Shown in pieces: positions 1 through 10,110 of a DNA stretch of 36,577 nucleotides; position 1 is the first letter of the stretch; each line of letters starts with the position of its first letter. Position numbers and translations under genes: made by a program. This DNA comes from Mikrocytos mackini. Its lineage: Eukaryota; Endomyxa; Ascetosporea; Mikrocytida; Mikrocytiidae. The notes under the pieces were generated by a model. That model did no database searches. It worked only from the letters and a program-made list of their open reading frames with translations, and had not been told where the DNA came from. The stretch lies in the NCBI GenBank assembly GCA_030180075.1, contig JASNJN010000097.1:1-36577 (forward strand), read 5' to 3'.

Positions 1-91
1 CTTTAACCCCAAAATAACAGCACTTCATAAGGGTCTGCCTCGACTTCTTCACAGCAATCGATGGAATTGTCACAAGAATCTCACTTCCAAC

Positions 92-807
92 CAGGGTTCG
101 GCAAATTCGGGATGTCGTAAAACACAGAACAATCCACGGAATCAGAGTAAATACTTTGGATTCTGTCTTTTTTGTATTTTCGAAAAATATTCAAACACTT
201 TCAACGTTGGTCGATGTGAAGTTGTTTCCCAATCATAATATGATCTTAAACACACGTGAAAGGAATTATTCGATGAATAGTAACTAAACAATAAATGTTT
301 TAATAATTTAAGGATTTTCATTTGGATGCTTTGTGTTTTTTGGAAAAAGTTTTATTTATCTTCCATAAAACCCTTATTTAATTTTTTGAAACAACCCATA
401 TTCGTACCAAGACACCACAACCTAGGCCCATTTGGGTTTAGACGAGTTTGGGATACATATAAATTAATTTTACATTTTACTGTATTTTACACCATAATTT
501 TCAAAAATTATGTGGTTCAGATATCTCACATGCGAGGACTTTGAAACTTATTTTATATAGAAAACTCAGATCTTCAACATATGTTATTTTTGAACATTCT
601 GCGCAATAATTTTAATTTTTTGTGTTTTTACTACTCATGAAATTTTTGAAAAATATTTTTGAAAATATTTTTTTGTTCCAATAAACAATGCCTACTTTTT
701 CATTTTGTTTAGAAAATTTTCTTTTCAAAAATTTAACCACCAAAAAATTTGAGACGGAACAAACCACGGAATCGACCCCAAAAAAACACGGAATTTGCCG
801 AACCCTG
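92..807. mobile_element. Non-autonomous hAT element (MITE), 716 bp
   Basis: The ends are inverted copies beginning CAGGGTTCGGCAAATTC, and the CAG start is typical of hAT termini. An exact 8-bp direct repeat CTTCCAAC flanks them (84-91 and 808-815), the target-duplication length of hAT transposons. The interior is AT-rich and non-coding; short open frames inside it look like chance. It must have been moved by a transposase encoded elsewhere. I see nothing recognisable in the flank at 1-83. Confidence 0.88.
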
Positions 808-815
808 CTTCCAAC

Positions 816-2153
816 TCATCGACTAAATTAAAACCCTCGAAGTCTAGATTTACTATGGTTTCCATCTGATGAAGGAAAGCACACTCTCAGGAGTCTACTT
901 TTTATTCGTAACGTTTTTAACTCGAACTACAAGGGACATACAAAGCCATTCCAAAGAATAAACAACCACTAACATTTCAAAGCGAAGGGAAATTATTTAA
1001 AATTGAAGACACAAGGAACTATATGGAAGAGGGGCGGTTGCATTCGTTATATGGTAGAACATCCCCTCCATTGTCTCCTTCTGTATCATTTTTACTCAGA
1101 AAATTGGGGAAGCCTCCAGGTATCTGTTTTCACACAAATTATAACAAAATACAGAGGTGTACACACAATCCTGGACTGCCGTTAATTATACAACCTTCTC
1201 CTGAACGAATAAAATAAATGGTAGAAGAGATCATATAAAACAAAAAGGTTTACATCAAAGAAGCTCTACCAAAACATGATTAGTATGACCACTGAAATTT
1301 TGATGCAATGCATTAGGCATGTAACCAATAAGTCAAGGAAATAACAAAAGTTCGAATATTTACAATAAAGAACCCATTTGGTTGAAAGAAACCGTCTTAG
1401 TGGGAAACAACTTCTTTGGCAGACGGGCCGGGAACTAAAAAGGATGATAAAAGGAAAGTTATANGTTTAAAAGTTTTATTATGATGGCGNTTTTTAATTA
1501 ATAAATTTTTATTCAGTTAAATATCTTAAAATATAAATAAATACTATGTTACATAAATTTATATTATATCCAGGAAAATTAATCATTTAATTATTTATTT
1601 ATTTATTTAAATTTGTATAATAAAATTTTGTGAATTATGTTATTGTGTTTCAATAAAATTTGCAATATAATTTGTTATTATATTTATTGAACTCACCTTT
1701 GTAGGAGTTTGAGATCATTTCTCGAGGATCCGCTCATGGGGTACTCTCGTAGCGCCCTAGATAGTGGGCATAGGGACCGGTTTCAGTTGTATACGCTCAT
1801 TTAAAATTTTATCTAAGTGTTAATTTCTTTGATAATTTGATGGTTAAAGTTAATCAATTTGTCTTGAACTACTTGAGCGTATTTATATTGGGGATATCAC
1901 AATGTTAACGGATGTTGTAATATTCTCCGACATTGGGAGTTTTTGTTGTGGTATTTTAAAATTTTTAAATCTTGAAAATGCTTTATTGCGTTTTTAAAAG
2001 GCTAGAAATTGCATATATTGCTTTTATAAATAAAAAAGTTATTTATCGCAAAAATAACTTTTTCATATAAACAAATATTTATATATGGATGCAATTATAA
2101 GTATTATTATACGTTGTTATGATCACATAATCAAATTGCGTTTATAGACTTTT
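816..2153. other. Non-coding stretch, no recognised gene
   Basis: No recognisable gene, RNA or transposase. Open frames near 1003-1217 lack an ATG start and resemble no family I know. Two unresolved bases lie near 1465 and 1490. From about 1490 to 1690 the sequence is almost pure A/T. A less AT-rich patch at about 1700-1790 includes CTCGAGGATCC, a pair of overlapping XhoI and BamHI sites, which may be chance. Confidence 0.5.
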
Positions 2154-2163
2154 GGTTGCCCTA
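2154..2163 (-). repeat. Solo hAT-like terminus (GGTTGCCCTA)
   Basis: GGTTGCCCTA is the same terminal sequence, in the same orientation, as the right end of the hAT-like element at 8392-10102, and the base before it (T) precedes further weak similarity inside. No inverted partner was found upstream in the window. It is probably one end of a related element whose other end is lost or diverged. It abuts the open frame starting at 2165. Confidence 0.45.
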
Positions 2164-2164
2164 G

Positions 2165-2407
2165 TTATTAGTGTGTGAACAGGGCGACGATTACTCTTTA
2201 AAACAATCCATAGATCTGGAATATGGAAAATTGGCCATGAATATGACAGAATTAATAGTATTATGTTCAAAATTACGTACAGAAGGAAATGTCGAATTCG
2301 CTAGTAATAAAATTAGTGGAATTAAGGAATATATACAGAAAGAATTGAAGAAAGAGAAAGATTATAGATTTGAAAAAATCAAAATGAAAAAACAAAAGAG
2401 TAATTAA
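2165..2407 (+). pseudogene. C-terminal fragment of an unrecognised protein
   Basis: This frame is open from 2165 to a TAA at 2405-2407, about 80 codons, with no ATG at its beginning; the first ATG is at the Met-Asn-Met-Thr sequence about 24 residues in. The encoded peptide is helical and ends in a Lys-rich tail. The frame begins right beside a hAT-like terminus (2154-2163). I infer the 3' end of a host gene whose 5' part was removed or displaced by the transposon. The family is not recognised, and a short functional ORF from the internal ATG cannot be excluded. Confidence 0.4.
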
Positions 2408-2419
2408 TAAATGTTGCAA

Positions 2420-2663
2420 TATATGAGTTGTTTTGTATCAAAATGAGTCCTCTCAAAATTTTTTACCAGTTTTATATGGCATCGTTATTTTCATAAATTC
2501 AACCTTGGACGTTAAAACTCCAACATTCCATACCAATGACACAATAAATTTAATTCTGTAAAAGACCGGAAATAAAATAAGCAAAATATTCATGATAAAT
2601 TCTAATTTGAAAAAGCACCCAAAAATTTTTAAGGACTCATTTTGATACAAAACAGCTCATATA
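2420..2663. mobile_element. Short inverted-repeat element (MITE), about 245 bp
   Basis: The left end, read from 2420, and the reverse complement of the right end share about 30 bases of the form TATATGAG(T/C)TGTTTTG followed by TATCAAAATGAGTCC. The centre is AT-rich and non-coding. Only TA or TATA is repeated at the borders, which would suit a Tc1/mariner-type target duplication but is weak in such AT-rich DNA. It lies 12 bp past the stop of the 2165-2407 fragment. Confidence 0.65.
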
Positions 2664-3320
2664 TAAAAAGAATTAAGTATAATATAAAAATCCAGCTATT
2701 TTATTTAGAATACACAATTAAAGTAATTTATAATTTGAACATCCATATATATCTCGAATAGTAATGATTATATAAAAGACGTCTATATTTAATAAACAAC
2801 ATCAGTGAACAAAATATCATTTCAAATCACCCGTTAACTTGTTCATTCTTTTGGATTACATTGTTTATTTGACTGGAATGGAACTGTATTTATAATAATA
2901 TTCCATTTACAAAATTCATAGTCGAAACAGGTGTCCCCCAAACTGAATTGTCGTGTGTATGTAATATCATGCTTCGATCTTATCTCGGTTATTCGTATTA
3001 ACACCATATCCTGTGTGTAGCTTCTGTGCGAGGATTTAACAAGCTCTTTTCTATGGATTTTGTTTATAGGATGGCAAGCACTTGATAACAACTACATTAA
3101 TAATCGAAGTAAATCTAGGCCTGGGTTTCAATAGATATTGAGCAAAATCTGTGCTAGTATAGGAGGCATGCTATGTTCTACTTTATCTTTTGTTATGTAT
3201 CTATACAAGGGTGTACTAATGTCATAAGTGAACGATCGACTATTTGTATGAGTATTGACGAAACCATGTTCGTCAAGAGAAGTTTGGAAATTTAAGAAAT
3301 AAATAAATATACATAAAAAC
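2664..3320. other. Leader of the Gag-like ORF, no gene seen
   Basis: No gene is recognised here. If the Gag-like ORF downstream belongs to an LTR retrotransposon, an LTR and primer-binding site would be expected in this stretch. I could not identify either, nor a second LTR copy elsewhere in the window. Confidence 0.4.
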
Positions 3321-3653
3321 ATGGTCAACAATAACTTTTATAATCAAGAGCCTCCACTTAAGAAGGCTAAAATAGTAACCCATTACGATGACGCAGAGTC
3401 ATACTACACTTCAAATCCGGAAGCCGGGCACGACATTTTGAATTCAAATAGTCACACAAAAATTGAGAGAAAATTTCCTATCACAACTGTAGAAGACAAC
3501 AGCCTGCAACTCAACATCATGAGAACAGAGAATACAGATGACAGACGCAGGGAATTGAAGACTAACTACTATCAAGACACTAAAAACCAGAATAGATCAA
3601 GAGGAGCAAGAAATACAAAAAGAAACAAAGATATTGGTCACAACAACTTCTAA
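3321..3653 (+). pseudogene. N-terminal part of a retrotransposon Gag-like protein
   Basis: A 110-codon frame opening with ATG and encoding a polar, charged sequence rich in Asn, Lys and Arg with no recognised domain. It overlaps the next frame (open from 3559), which carries the Gag core, so the two look like one gene broken by a frame change of the +1 sense between about 3559 and 3653. A shift used during translation is possible, but with no pol, LTRs or zinc knuckle in sight, decay is simpler. Confidence 0.5.
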
Positions 3654-4500
3654 AGCCGGTATAAACAAACCGCTTCATGTCTGTAGAGACACTAAAAAAG
3701 AAAGACTCCCAGAAACTATAGTAGTATCTGAGGAGCAAGAAATAAAAGAAAAAACATTGAGATCCGAAGAAAAAAGGACGAAACAAGCTACAGAAGATAG
3801 CATAAACCCTGAAAACACCAGCGGTAAAGAACAAATACAAACAATAGAGAATGAGGTATCAGGTTTGATATTCAAACAGCCTGACAGTTTCTTACCGGAG
3901 GTCGGAGAACCCCGGGTTGATTGGCGAAATTGGTTTGAAGATTTCCGAGTATTTATGACCGCGAATAATTACGATGGTTTTCCTCAGGATAGAACAGTAG
4001 CTATTTTAAAGCTTTGTCTAGGAACTGAAGGAAATAAACTAGTAAGAAGTTTCACAGGTCCATTATTATCTATTGAAAATATAAATAGGGCAATGGACAA
4101 TCACTATTACAAAAAAGAAACCGCAACCATTAAAAGGTGCGAGTTTATAAACAGGATTCAAAGAAATGGAGAATCCGTAGAAAACTTTATAAAAGCGTTA
4201 CAAGAGATTGCTGTAGAGTGTAACCTTAAGGAAGAGGAGGATCACTGGATTAAGGACATTCTTATAAATGGTCTTCGGGATCAGTCAATGCGCCATTCTT
4301 TATTGTTTAAAAATTTGAAGACCCTTGAAGAGGTCTTGGCATTCATTGAAGAACAAGAAACGAGCATAAAAGAATACTCCAGGCCTTTTGGATATAATTC
4401 CAGACCAGTGCCAGGATATTATGAACCCATGAGGTCAAATCCAGACAATAACAGTTACCCACCTCAAGGAGTAAAAAGACAATATACAAGTCAAGGTTGA
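3559..4500 (+). pseudogene. Retrotransposon Gag-like protein (Ty3/gypsy type), truncated
   Basis: The frame is open from 3559, first ATG at 3634. The N-terminal 90 residues are charged. The following region has the retrotransposon Gag signature: a DWRNWFEDF motif (residues about 95-103), then FMTANNY, the ILKLCLGTEG block, a helix-rich stretch and a VENFIKALQEIAVEC block, the spacing of Ty3/gypsy capsid domains. Gag forms the particle shell around the element RNA. The usual CCHC zinc knuckle is missing: the protein runs into a Pro/Asn/Tyr-rich tail and stops just where the CCACAA iteron array begins (4501). No protease, reverse transcriptase or integrase follows, so this is a remnant. Confidence 0.65.
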
Positions 4501-4621
4501 ATTGAAAAATGCCACAAAAATTGAAAAATGCCACACGAATTAAAAAACGCCACAAAATTTTGAAAAATGCCACAAATTTTGGAAAATGCCACAAAAATTG
4601 AAAAATGCCACAAATTTTTGG
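4501..4621 (+). repeat. Six-copy CCACAA iteron array
   Basis: About six tandem units of 18-20 bases, each with a GCCACAAA or GCCACAC core followed by ATT and a run of A (typical unit TGCCACAAAAATTGAAAAA). The array directly truncates the Gag-like ORF. The CCACAA core recurs in the arms of the MITE at 18674-19087 and in the repeat at the window's right end. No inverted partner was found nearby. Confidence 0.75.
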
Positions 4622-5021
4622 TTTTGATTGCCCCGGAAAATAGCCATGCTCAGAAAAATTTTTTTTTTAAAACAACAAATTATTTTTCGGGCAAAAATTT
4701 TATGGGAAAACGCTTCCAAAAATTTTTTATCCCAAAAAATTAATATTTTTTTCCATTCTAAAAAAAAAAATTTCGAACATGAAAAAAAATTTTTTGACCA
4801 AAAACACGTTTTTATCACTTTTTAAACATTAAAAAAAAAAAATTTTTTTGAATTTTCAAGGGGGTGGTGCATTAAGGAAATTTTCAAAAAAGTTGAAGTT
4901 CAAAAACACAAAAATTTTTGAGAATTTTTTTTGGAAATTTTTTTAACACGTGTATTTTCAAGAGATCTACAAAAACAAACTTTAAAAAAATTTTGAAAAT
5001 ATTATGATCGATTTAATATAT
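4622..5021. other. Homopolymer-rich AT spacer
   Basis: Long A and T runs with no gene. The exact left limit of the outer MULE is hidden here. Similarity to the right end is clear from 5022, and weaker AT-rich similarity may extend outward to about 5001 (ATTATG, against 15690-15695 on the right). Confidence 0.5.
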
Positions 5022-5733
5022 TTTTCGAAACCATCTGCCTTGATATTATTTTCTATAACTTATAAAATTATATTATTTTAACAGTAGTTTGTTATACGCA
5101 TCATTACTAATTGCAACTTTTTGTTTTGTTATTATAAGGTTTGTAAACTTTGATTTTGGTTTTTTTTTACATTTCTAAATTTTAAATTTTGTTTTTTTAT
5201 TTTTAAGTAAATGGTTGTCTGTGAGTGCGGTGACACGTTTAAAATAAGCGTGCACTTAATATACATTTGAAAAAGGTTCATACTAACTATAATGGGCAAC
5301 TGCTCGGAGGAAACGAAGAATCGGAACTATCACTTGAAGGGGAATGTAGAAATGGCAACAGATCGGCAGACCATACTCAATACCCCCAATCCGCGGAAAA
5401 TATAGACATCGGCATCAAAGACAACAAACAGCCACATATAGAACGCCCTATTCCTGACGATCACAATGAAACAAGAATCGCCACTACAACGCCTACCGAA
5501 AGACGACCAGGGAAAATAACATGTACTACGCCAAGTCCTCTACAAGGTGCTGACCCCACACATATCTATAATACTGTCAAAACATACAACTGTAATTATT
5601 GTGGATTTAAAGATAAAGGCAAAGAAGCAACTATTAGACACATCGGAAAATTTCATAATGCAAACAGCAAATGTCACCGAACCACACTATTCGACTACAA
5701 TGCTTTCCTAGAGTGGCTTAACACGTATATTGA
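5022..5733 (+). repeat. Left TIR of the outer MULE (about 712 bp)
   Basis: Inverted copy of 14952-15664. It begins TTTTCGAAAC and stays nearly identical through the first part of the transposase reading frame until TATTGA at 5733, after which the two sides diverge abruptly. I saw roughly a dozen to twenty mismatches by eye. The repeat carries the 5' leader, the start codon and about 170 codons of the transposase gene. Confidence 0.88.
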
Positions 5734-5785
5734 TCTTTTAGTGTGCAATAAAAACGGTCGGAGCGATCTTATCATGCTAGCTTGA
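5211..5785 (+). pseudogene. Transposase N-terminal copy within the left TIR
   Basis: The ATG at 5211 opens a 19-codon frame (MVVCECGDTFKISVHLIYI) that is the first half of a C2H2 finger. Its second half, HLKKVH, lies in the -1 frame, which runs to a TAG-free end at 5785. The second frame has Ser/Pro/Thr-rich linker sequence and another finger-like motif, CNYCGFKDKGKEATIRHIGKFH (residues about 111-132 of the frame starting at 5267). It matches the minus-strand copy at 14513-15418 nearly residue for residue up to WLNTYI, then runs into unrelated sequence and stops. It has no catalytic domain. It could be inert, or make a short DNA-binding peptide; nothing shows expression. Confidence 0.65.
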
Positions 5786-6169
5786 TTGGATATAAAAATA
5801 AAGCATTCTTACCTGTTGTTGGGATACTTGGGAATGATACCATGTTAGGAACTATGGAATTTTGAATGGGAATTTAAAACGTATACTATTTCCAATCAAG
5901 AACATTTCATCTATATAATTAATGTTTGGATTAAATATTATTAATACAGCCTATTTTTATTGGAAATAAGAAGAATGTTTAAATATATTGTAATATGTGT
6001 CTTGATAAATAGATTTCAATTTAAATAATAACAAACAGTTTAAAATGATTTTAAAATAAATGATATCTTTATTTAATCGATTAATTTAATGACAACACGT
6101 ATATTCCCCTGTTTCTTCTTCCTCTAAAGGATCGTTTCTGTTAACACATTTTCTAGGATAAGATCAGGA

Positions 6170-7609
6170 TCATAGTACACACCTTATCCAATTGAAAGTA
6201 AAATTATCACCTTCGAGTTTTTCGGATTCGACTTTGCATTTATAACATTTCAGTTTGCTTTCACTTGCAAATCGAACCATCTTTTTTCTCCCTGCCTTAA
6301 TAATCCTTTTTTCTAGTTGTCTTTGTGTACCTTTTTTACGTTTGTCATTATTATTCAAATCTCCCCAAAAGTCATTTTCATTTGTAATATTAATATTTTC
6401 ATATTTGATTTTTAATAGTTTAAAGTCGTCAATGAACGCCTTAATTCTCTTTCTATTGCTCCCGTCCTTAAATATGGTTATAATTTCATTCATTGTATTA
6501 TTAATAGTTTTTATTTCTGGTTTGAAGTCAATTGGTGATTTTACCAATTCTTTAATAACCTGTTCTTTCATAAAAGCGTCATTTCCGCTCGTTGTATTTG
6601 GTTGGTATGGGGGTTCTCTAGATATAGCAGTAACGTTTCTGTCCGAGAAGTTTGTTTCTTGGTTTGAATTGAAATCTTTCTTTTTGTTGAGTTTGTGTAT
6701 TGTCAAACAGTAGTGGATGTGTTTGCAGAAATTTCGGCTTCTTCTGTAACTAAGGTATGTACAGGAGAACTGGTGAAAGCAGATATCACAGCTTTTACAT
6801 TGTAATTTACAACTTTCATCACAGTTCACGTTTTTCTTTCTTTTTATGAAATAGTTGTTGAGAGTAAACCCATAATCATGATTTTCCATCCTATATTTTT
6901 CGGCAGACATATTTTTAATTTTATTATGATCTTTCATAATATTTGTCTGTTTGTATGATTTGAAGGATGACTTATTGCTATTATTTTCTTTGTCAATCTT
7001 GATTGCTGCATCGTCTAAGAATTCCAACATTACTGAATAAAGTGTGTCCATTCTATTATGGACATTTCTATCCAAATTTCCATTTTTAAATACTCCAAAT
7101 CCCGATTCAACACGCATATTGGTACTGACAGGGCATTCCTTTGTATACGCCAACCCCCAATGCTCTTTGTTGTTAGCGTAGTATGTTTTGAAGTAATTGT
7201 AGAACTTTAAACTTTTTGATTTAATAAGGACTTCAAGCTTGGACAACTCACTATCGAAAATTTCTCTGTTTAGGCAACCATCCAACTCTTCAATTTTCCG
7301 CTTAATCTCATTTCTAATGTCACTAGCCTTTATATATTTGTACAAGACCTTGTTTAATGCTTTTTTGACATGAAAGTCACACCATATCCAAGAAAATCTG
7401 TCTTTCCAGATTTCTTTACAAGCATTATTGTAAAAAGAAGCCATGTCACTCATTAACCATCTAGGTGAAAATGTAAATTGTATTTTTTAATTAACTTTTC
7501 CATACACTGTAAAACTATTTGAGAATTCTCTTTCGTGCTTATAATCTGAAACACCGGAACACCAATCATAGCCTCGTCAATAACATAGAAAAAAATCACG
7601 ATGTAGTTA
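6170..7609 (-). pseudogene. Outer MULE transposase, 3' half
   Basis: Reading down the minus strand, 7609 to about 7455 encodes the part of the DDE core after the first catalytic Asp (NYIVIFFYVIDEAM, then IISTKENSQ). A -1 change at a T4 run (CATTTTCACC) leads into the long frame 7453-6170. That frame has the second catalytic Asp (MSDMA, residue 3), the CDFH zinc-like motif (25-28), the catalytic Glu in MRVESGFGVFK (115) and a Cys-rich SWIM-type finger (CKSC, then FSCTY and CKHIH, about 215-247). It ends in a basic tail. MULE transposases bind the TIRs and cut and join the element. The gene is inactivated by the MULE at 7619 and by frame changes. Confidence 0.85.
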
Positions 7610-7618
7610 TATTTGTTT
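7610..7618. repeat. 9-bp target-site duplication TATTTGTTT (left copy)
   Basis: Identical to 14377-14385 on the other side of the inner MULE. Nine bases is the usual duplication length for Mutator-like transposons. It lies inside the outer transposase codons Thr-Asn-Lys-Tyr. Confidence 0.92.
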
Positions 7619-7835
7619 ACACATCATAATTTTTAGGAAATAACTTTTTCATTCTATTTTTTTTTACTCTATAAAATATTTTTCTGCTAATATTACTTAA
7701 TACAAACACATTTATTATTTATTTTTTTAATTATATATTGTCATTAAAGCATAAATTCGTTTTATTGTGAAATTTTTTTTTCAAATTTTAAAATTACAAC
7801 TCACAGAAAGCTTCAACTATGACTCCACCTGAACA
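7619..7835 (+). repeat. Left TIR of the inner MULE (217 bp)
   Basis: Near-identical inverted copy of 14161-14376: I found only about three substitutions and one indel in a T run. Similarity stops at CCTGAACA, a few codons past the transposase ATG, so this TIR also contains a copy of the transposase leader and start codon (ATG at 7819). Confidence 0.93.
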
Positions 7836-7971
7836 TCGAGAAATAACAAATTACAAAGTAAGACTTTCTGATAACCAATTACACTATGACTCGTCATTCT
7901 ACAGTTCCCATTACTCTGGTGTCAAACAACAAATCCTATTAAACAAGTATCGTTGTAGCAGTTTTCTTTAG
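7819..7971 (+). CDS. 50-codon ORF started by the left-TIR copy of the transposase ATG
   Basis: The duplicated start (Met-Thr-Pro-Pro-Glu-His) continues 44 codons into unique DNA before a TAG at 7969-7971. The continuation does not match the transposase. If the TIR carries the promoter, as its leader suggests, this frame would be transcribed from the left end. A protein product is speculative. Confidence 0.2.
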   Translation: MTPPEHREITNYKVRLSDNQLHYDSSFYSSHYSGVKQQILLNKYRCSSFL

Positions 7972-8383
7972 CTATTACTATATGTCTTATATATAGCACT
8001 TCGCCGTTCCTACTGGTTCAATGCGTAATTTCTCGATGGATTTCTATTTATACATATATCGGGTATAAATATCATGAATCGCCATTGTCGACACCTTCTA
8101 ATACAGTTTTACATTAATCCAAGAAATAAAGACGTAATACATAGATTCTCTTTAATTTCTATGTATTATATGCAACAGTGTTTGCTCAGACAAACACATT
8201 TGTGACTTCAACTCCAATCTTAGAATCTAAGAATACACATATTAACTAGTAAAGTTAACGGATTACTGATTATAAGAAATATGGAGAACTTGTTCATTTC
8301 CGAGTATTGTAGGGTAAGTTATGATTAACAACATGAAATGTCTAGCGTTTCCAGATTAAAAAATAGTTCACACATATGATATT
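7972..8383. other. MULE interior, no gene seen
   Basis: AT-rich unique DNA between the left TIR and the hAT-like insertion. No recognisable coding sequence or RNA. Confidence 0.5.
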
Positions 8384-8391
8384 GTTATCGA

Positions 8392-10102
8392 TAGGGCAAC
8401 CCATTTATTGCGCAATAAAAATGCATTATTTGCACTAACGTTTTTTTGTTTTTGTACATAATTTGCAGTAAAAACTGGTTGAATAATCACATTATCAAAC
8501 CACTAAATTCATTATTTTCTATAAAAATTAACTATAGATATTTTATATAACGTTTATATTGTGTAGAGTTTCCATTTCCGAGTTTTTAATTTATCGTGAA
8601 TTGATCATGTATTTTAAAATCTATTTTCCAAAGAAGAGGGCGAATTTATCGAGAAATTTTATGTATAAAATTCCAATTCCTAGGAATTAAAATTTTTTTT
8701 CGTTGATCTGTTCAATAACATAAACATTCCGATTTGATATAAATGTCAACGAGATAATATAACACAAAATGCTGGGCCACAAGATAAAAGCTAATGAAAC
8801 AGAAAAACATATCGAGAGACACCAGAACAGCTTCTAATATATTCATATCAAAATAGTATTGGTGAAAGGCGACTGAAAAGCGCCCTGACATTTCTTCTTG
8901 ATATAATAGCGATTGCTCATGTTAGAAATATATTTAACTGTTGGCAATGTAAGGATCCAGTATGGGGCCGACCAAAGATGTAAATATAAAATAAAAATAA
9001 ATATTTAGAAGTTGTGTAATCCTAGATCAGATTTAGGGTTTCCATTAGGACTTTCAAAATTACCCAGTTGAGTTGCTTGCAGTGTCATCAATTATTTTGA
9101 AAAACCACTCGGTTCAATCTATTTAGTATAACAAAAGTTATTTTTCATATTAATGACTATATAATCAGGGCTATACATAAAAGAAAATTAATATTAATAT
9201 TTTATTAAATAAAACCCAAGAAAATATTTGAAATATGCATAGTTTTTTACGGGTTTAAGCACCTGATTAAAACCGATGGATAATACTGAGGTTTGAATGG
9301 GGTTACGTTAATTTTTACCCGAAATTCGAGGTAGCTTAAATGCTTTTTTAATTATAATATTTGGAATATGTATCGACATGCGAAAATTTATCCAGATGGC
9401 CTAAATTGCAAAATAACTTACGAAAAGAAATTTCAGGAAATTTAAAATGAAAAAATCATAAAATCATAAAATCCAAATATAACAATTTTTTTAGGAAATT
9501 ACTTTTCATGAAAGATAATAATTTCCTCAAAATTTCTCCACATTTTGTTAAATATGCACAACATTATAGAAAATGCTCCAGAATTTATTAGAAATAATTT
9601 TTTTAAATTTTGATTTTATACTGAAAATGTGTGGAGTAAACTGGTATAAACTGGTTTAAACCTGTTTATACCCAAATGGGAGATATTATTATAGTTTTGT
9701 ACACTTTATAACAACATTGAAATAAGGTATTTTATATAAAATAAATCTGATTTGATTCTATCATTACATATGAATATGAACAAATCACTATCTTAAAGTA
9801 AAAAATAAGTAATTTATTTTATAGAACATTCCAAATGTCGCTATCTACTCATCTTTTGGGTGATTTACGCATATTGGCATGTATTTATAAAATATCTCGT
9901 TCAATAAACGATAATTAACAAATTCACGGGTGAAGAATTATAAAAAAATCAATTTTTGTACATAATTTGCAGCTACGTTTTTATTTGCATTTATAACTTT
10001 TTATAGAGACGACTACATACAATTTAGAGACCAGAAAACGACTTTTCAGGGTTCATTGACCAACATACAAAAAATTACAAAAATTGCATTTGGGTTGCCC
10101 TA
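8392..10102. mobile_element. hAT-like element without transposase, 1711 bp
   Basis: Both ends read inward as TAGGGCAACCC, and an exact 8-bp duplication GTTATCGA lies outside (8384-8391 and 10103-10110), as expected for a hAT transposon. There is no coding sequence of note inside. A 20-base direct repeat, TTTTTGTACATAATTTGCAG, lies near both ends (8449-8468 and 9953-9972). A 30-base near-perfect palindrome is at 9643-9672. Because it lies within the inner MULE it is the youngest of the three nested insertions. Confidence 0.85.
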
Positions 10103-10110
10103 GTTATCGA

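Noticed and set aside
326-544. 72-codon open frame
   Set aside because: Lies wholly within the hAT MITE at 92-807, starts without relation to any signal and resembles no protein; chance.
1351-1365. GTTCGAATA resembling a tRNA B box
   Set aside because: No A box at the right distance and no cloverleaf could be drawn. Other TTCGA sites in the window failed likewise.
6255-6713. 152-codon hydrophobic plus-strand open frame
   Set aside because: Antisense shadow of the outer MULE transposase; its hydrophobicity comes from reading Lys/Glu codons on the opposite strand.
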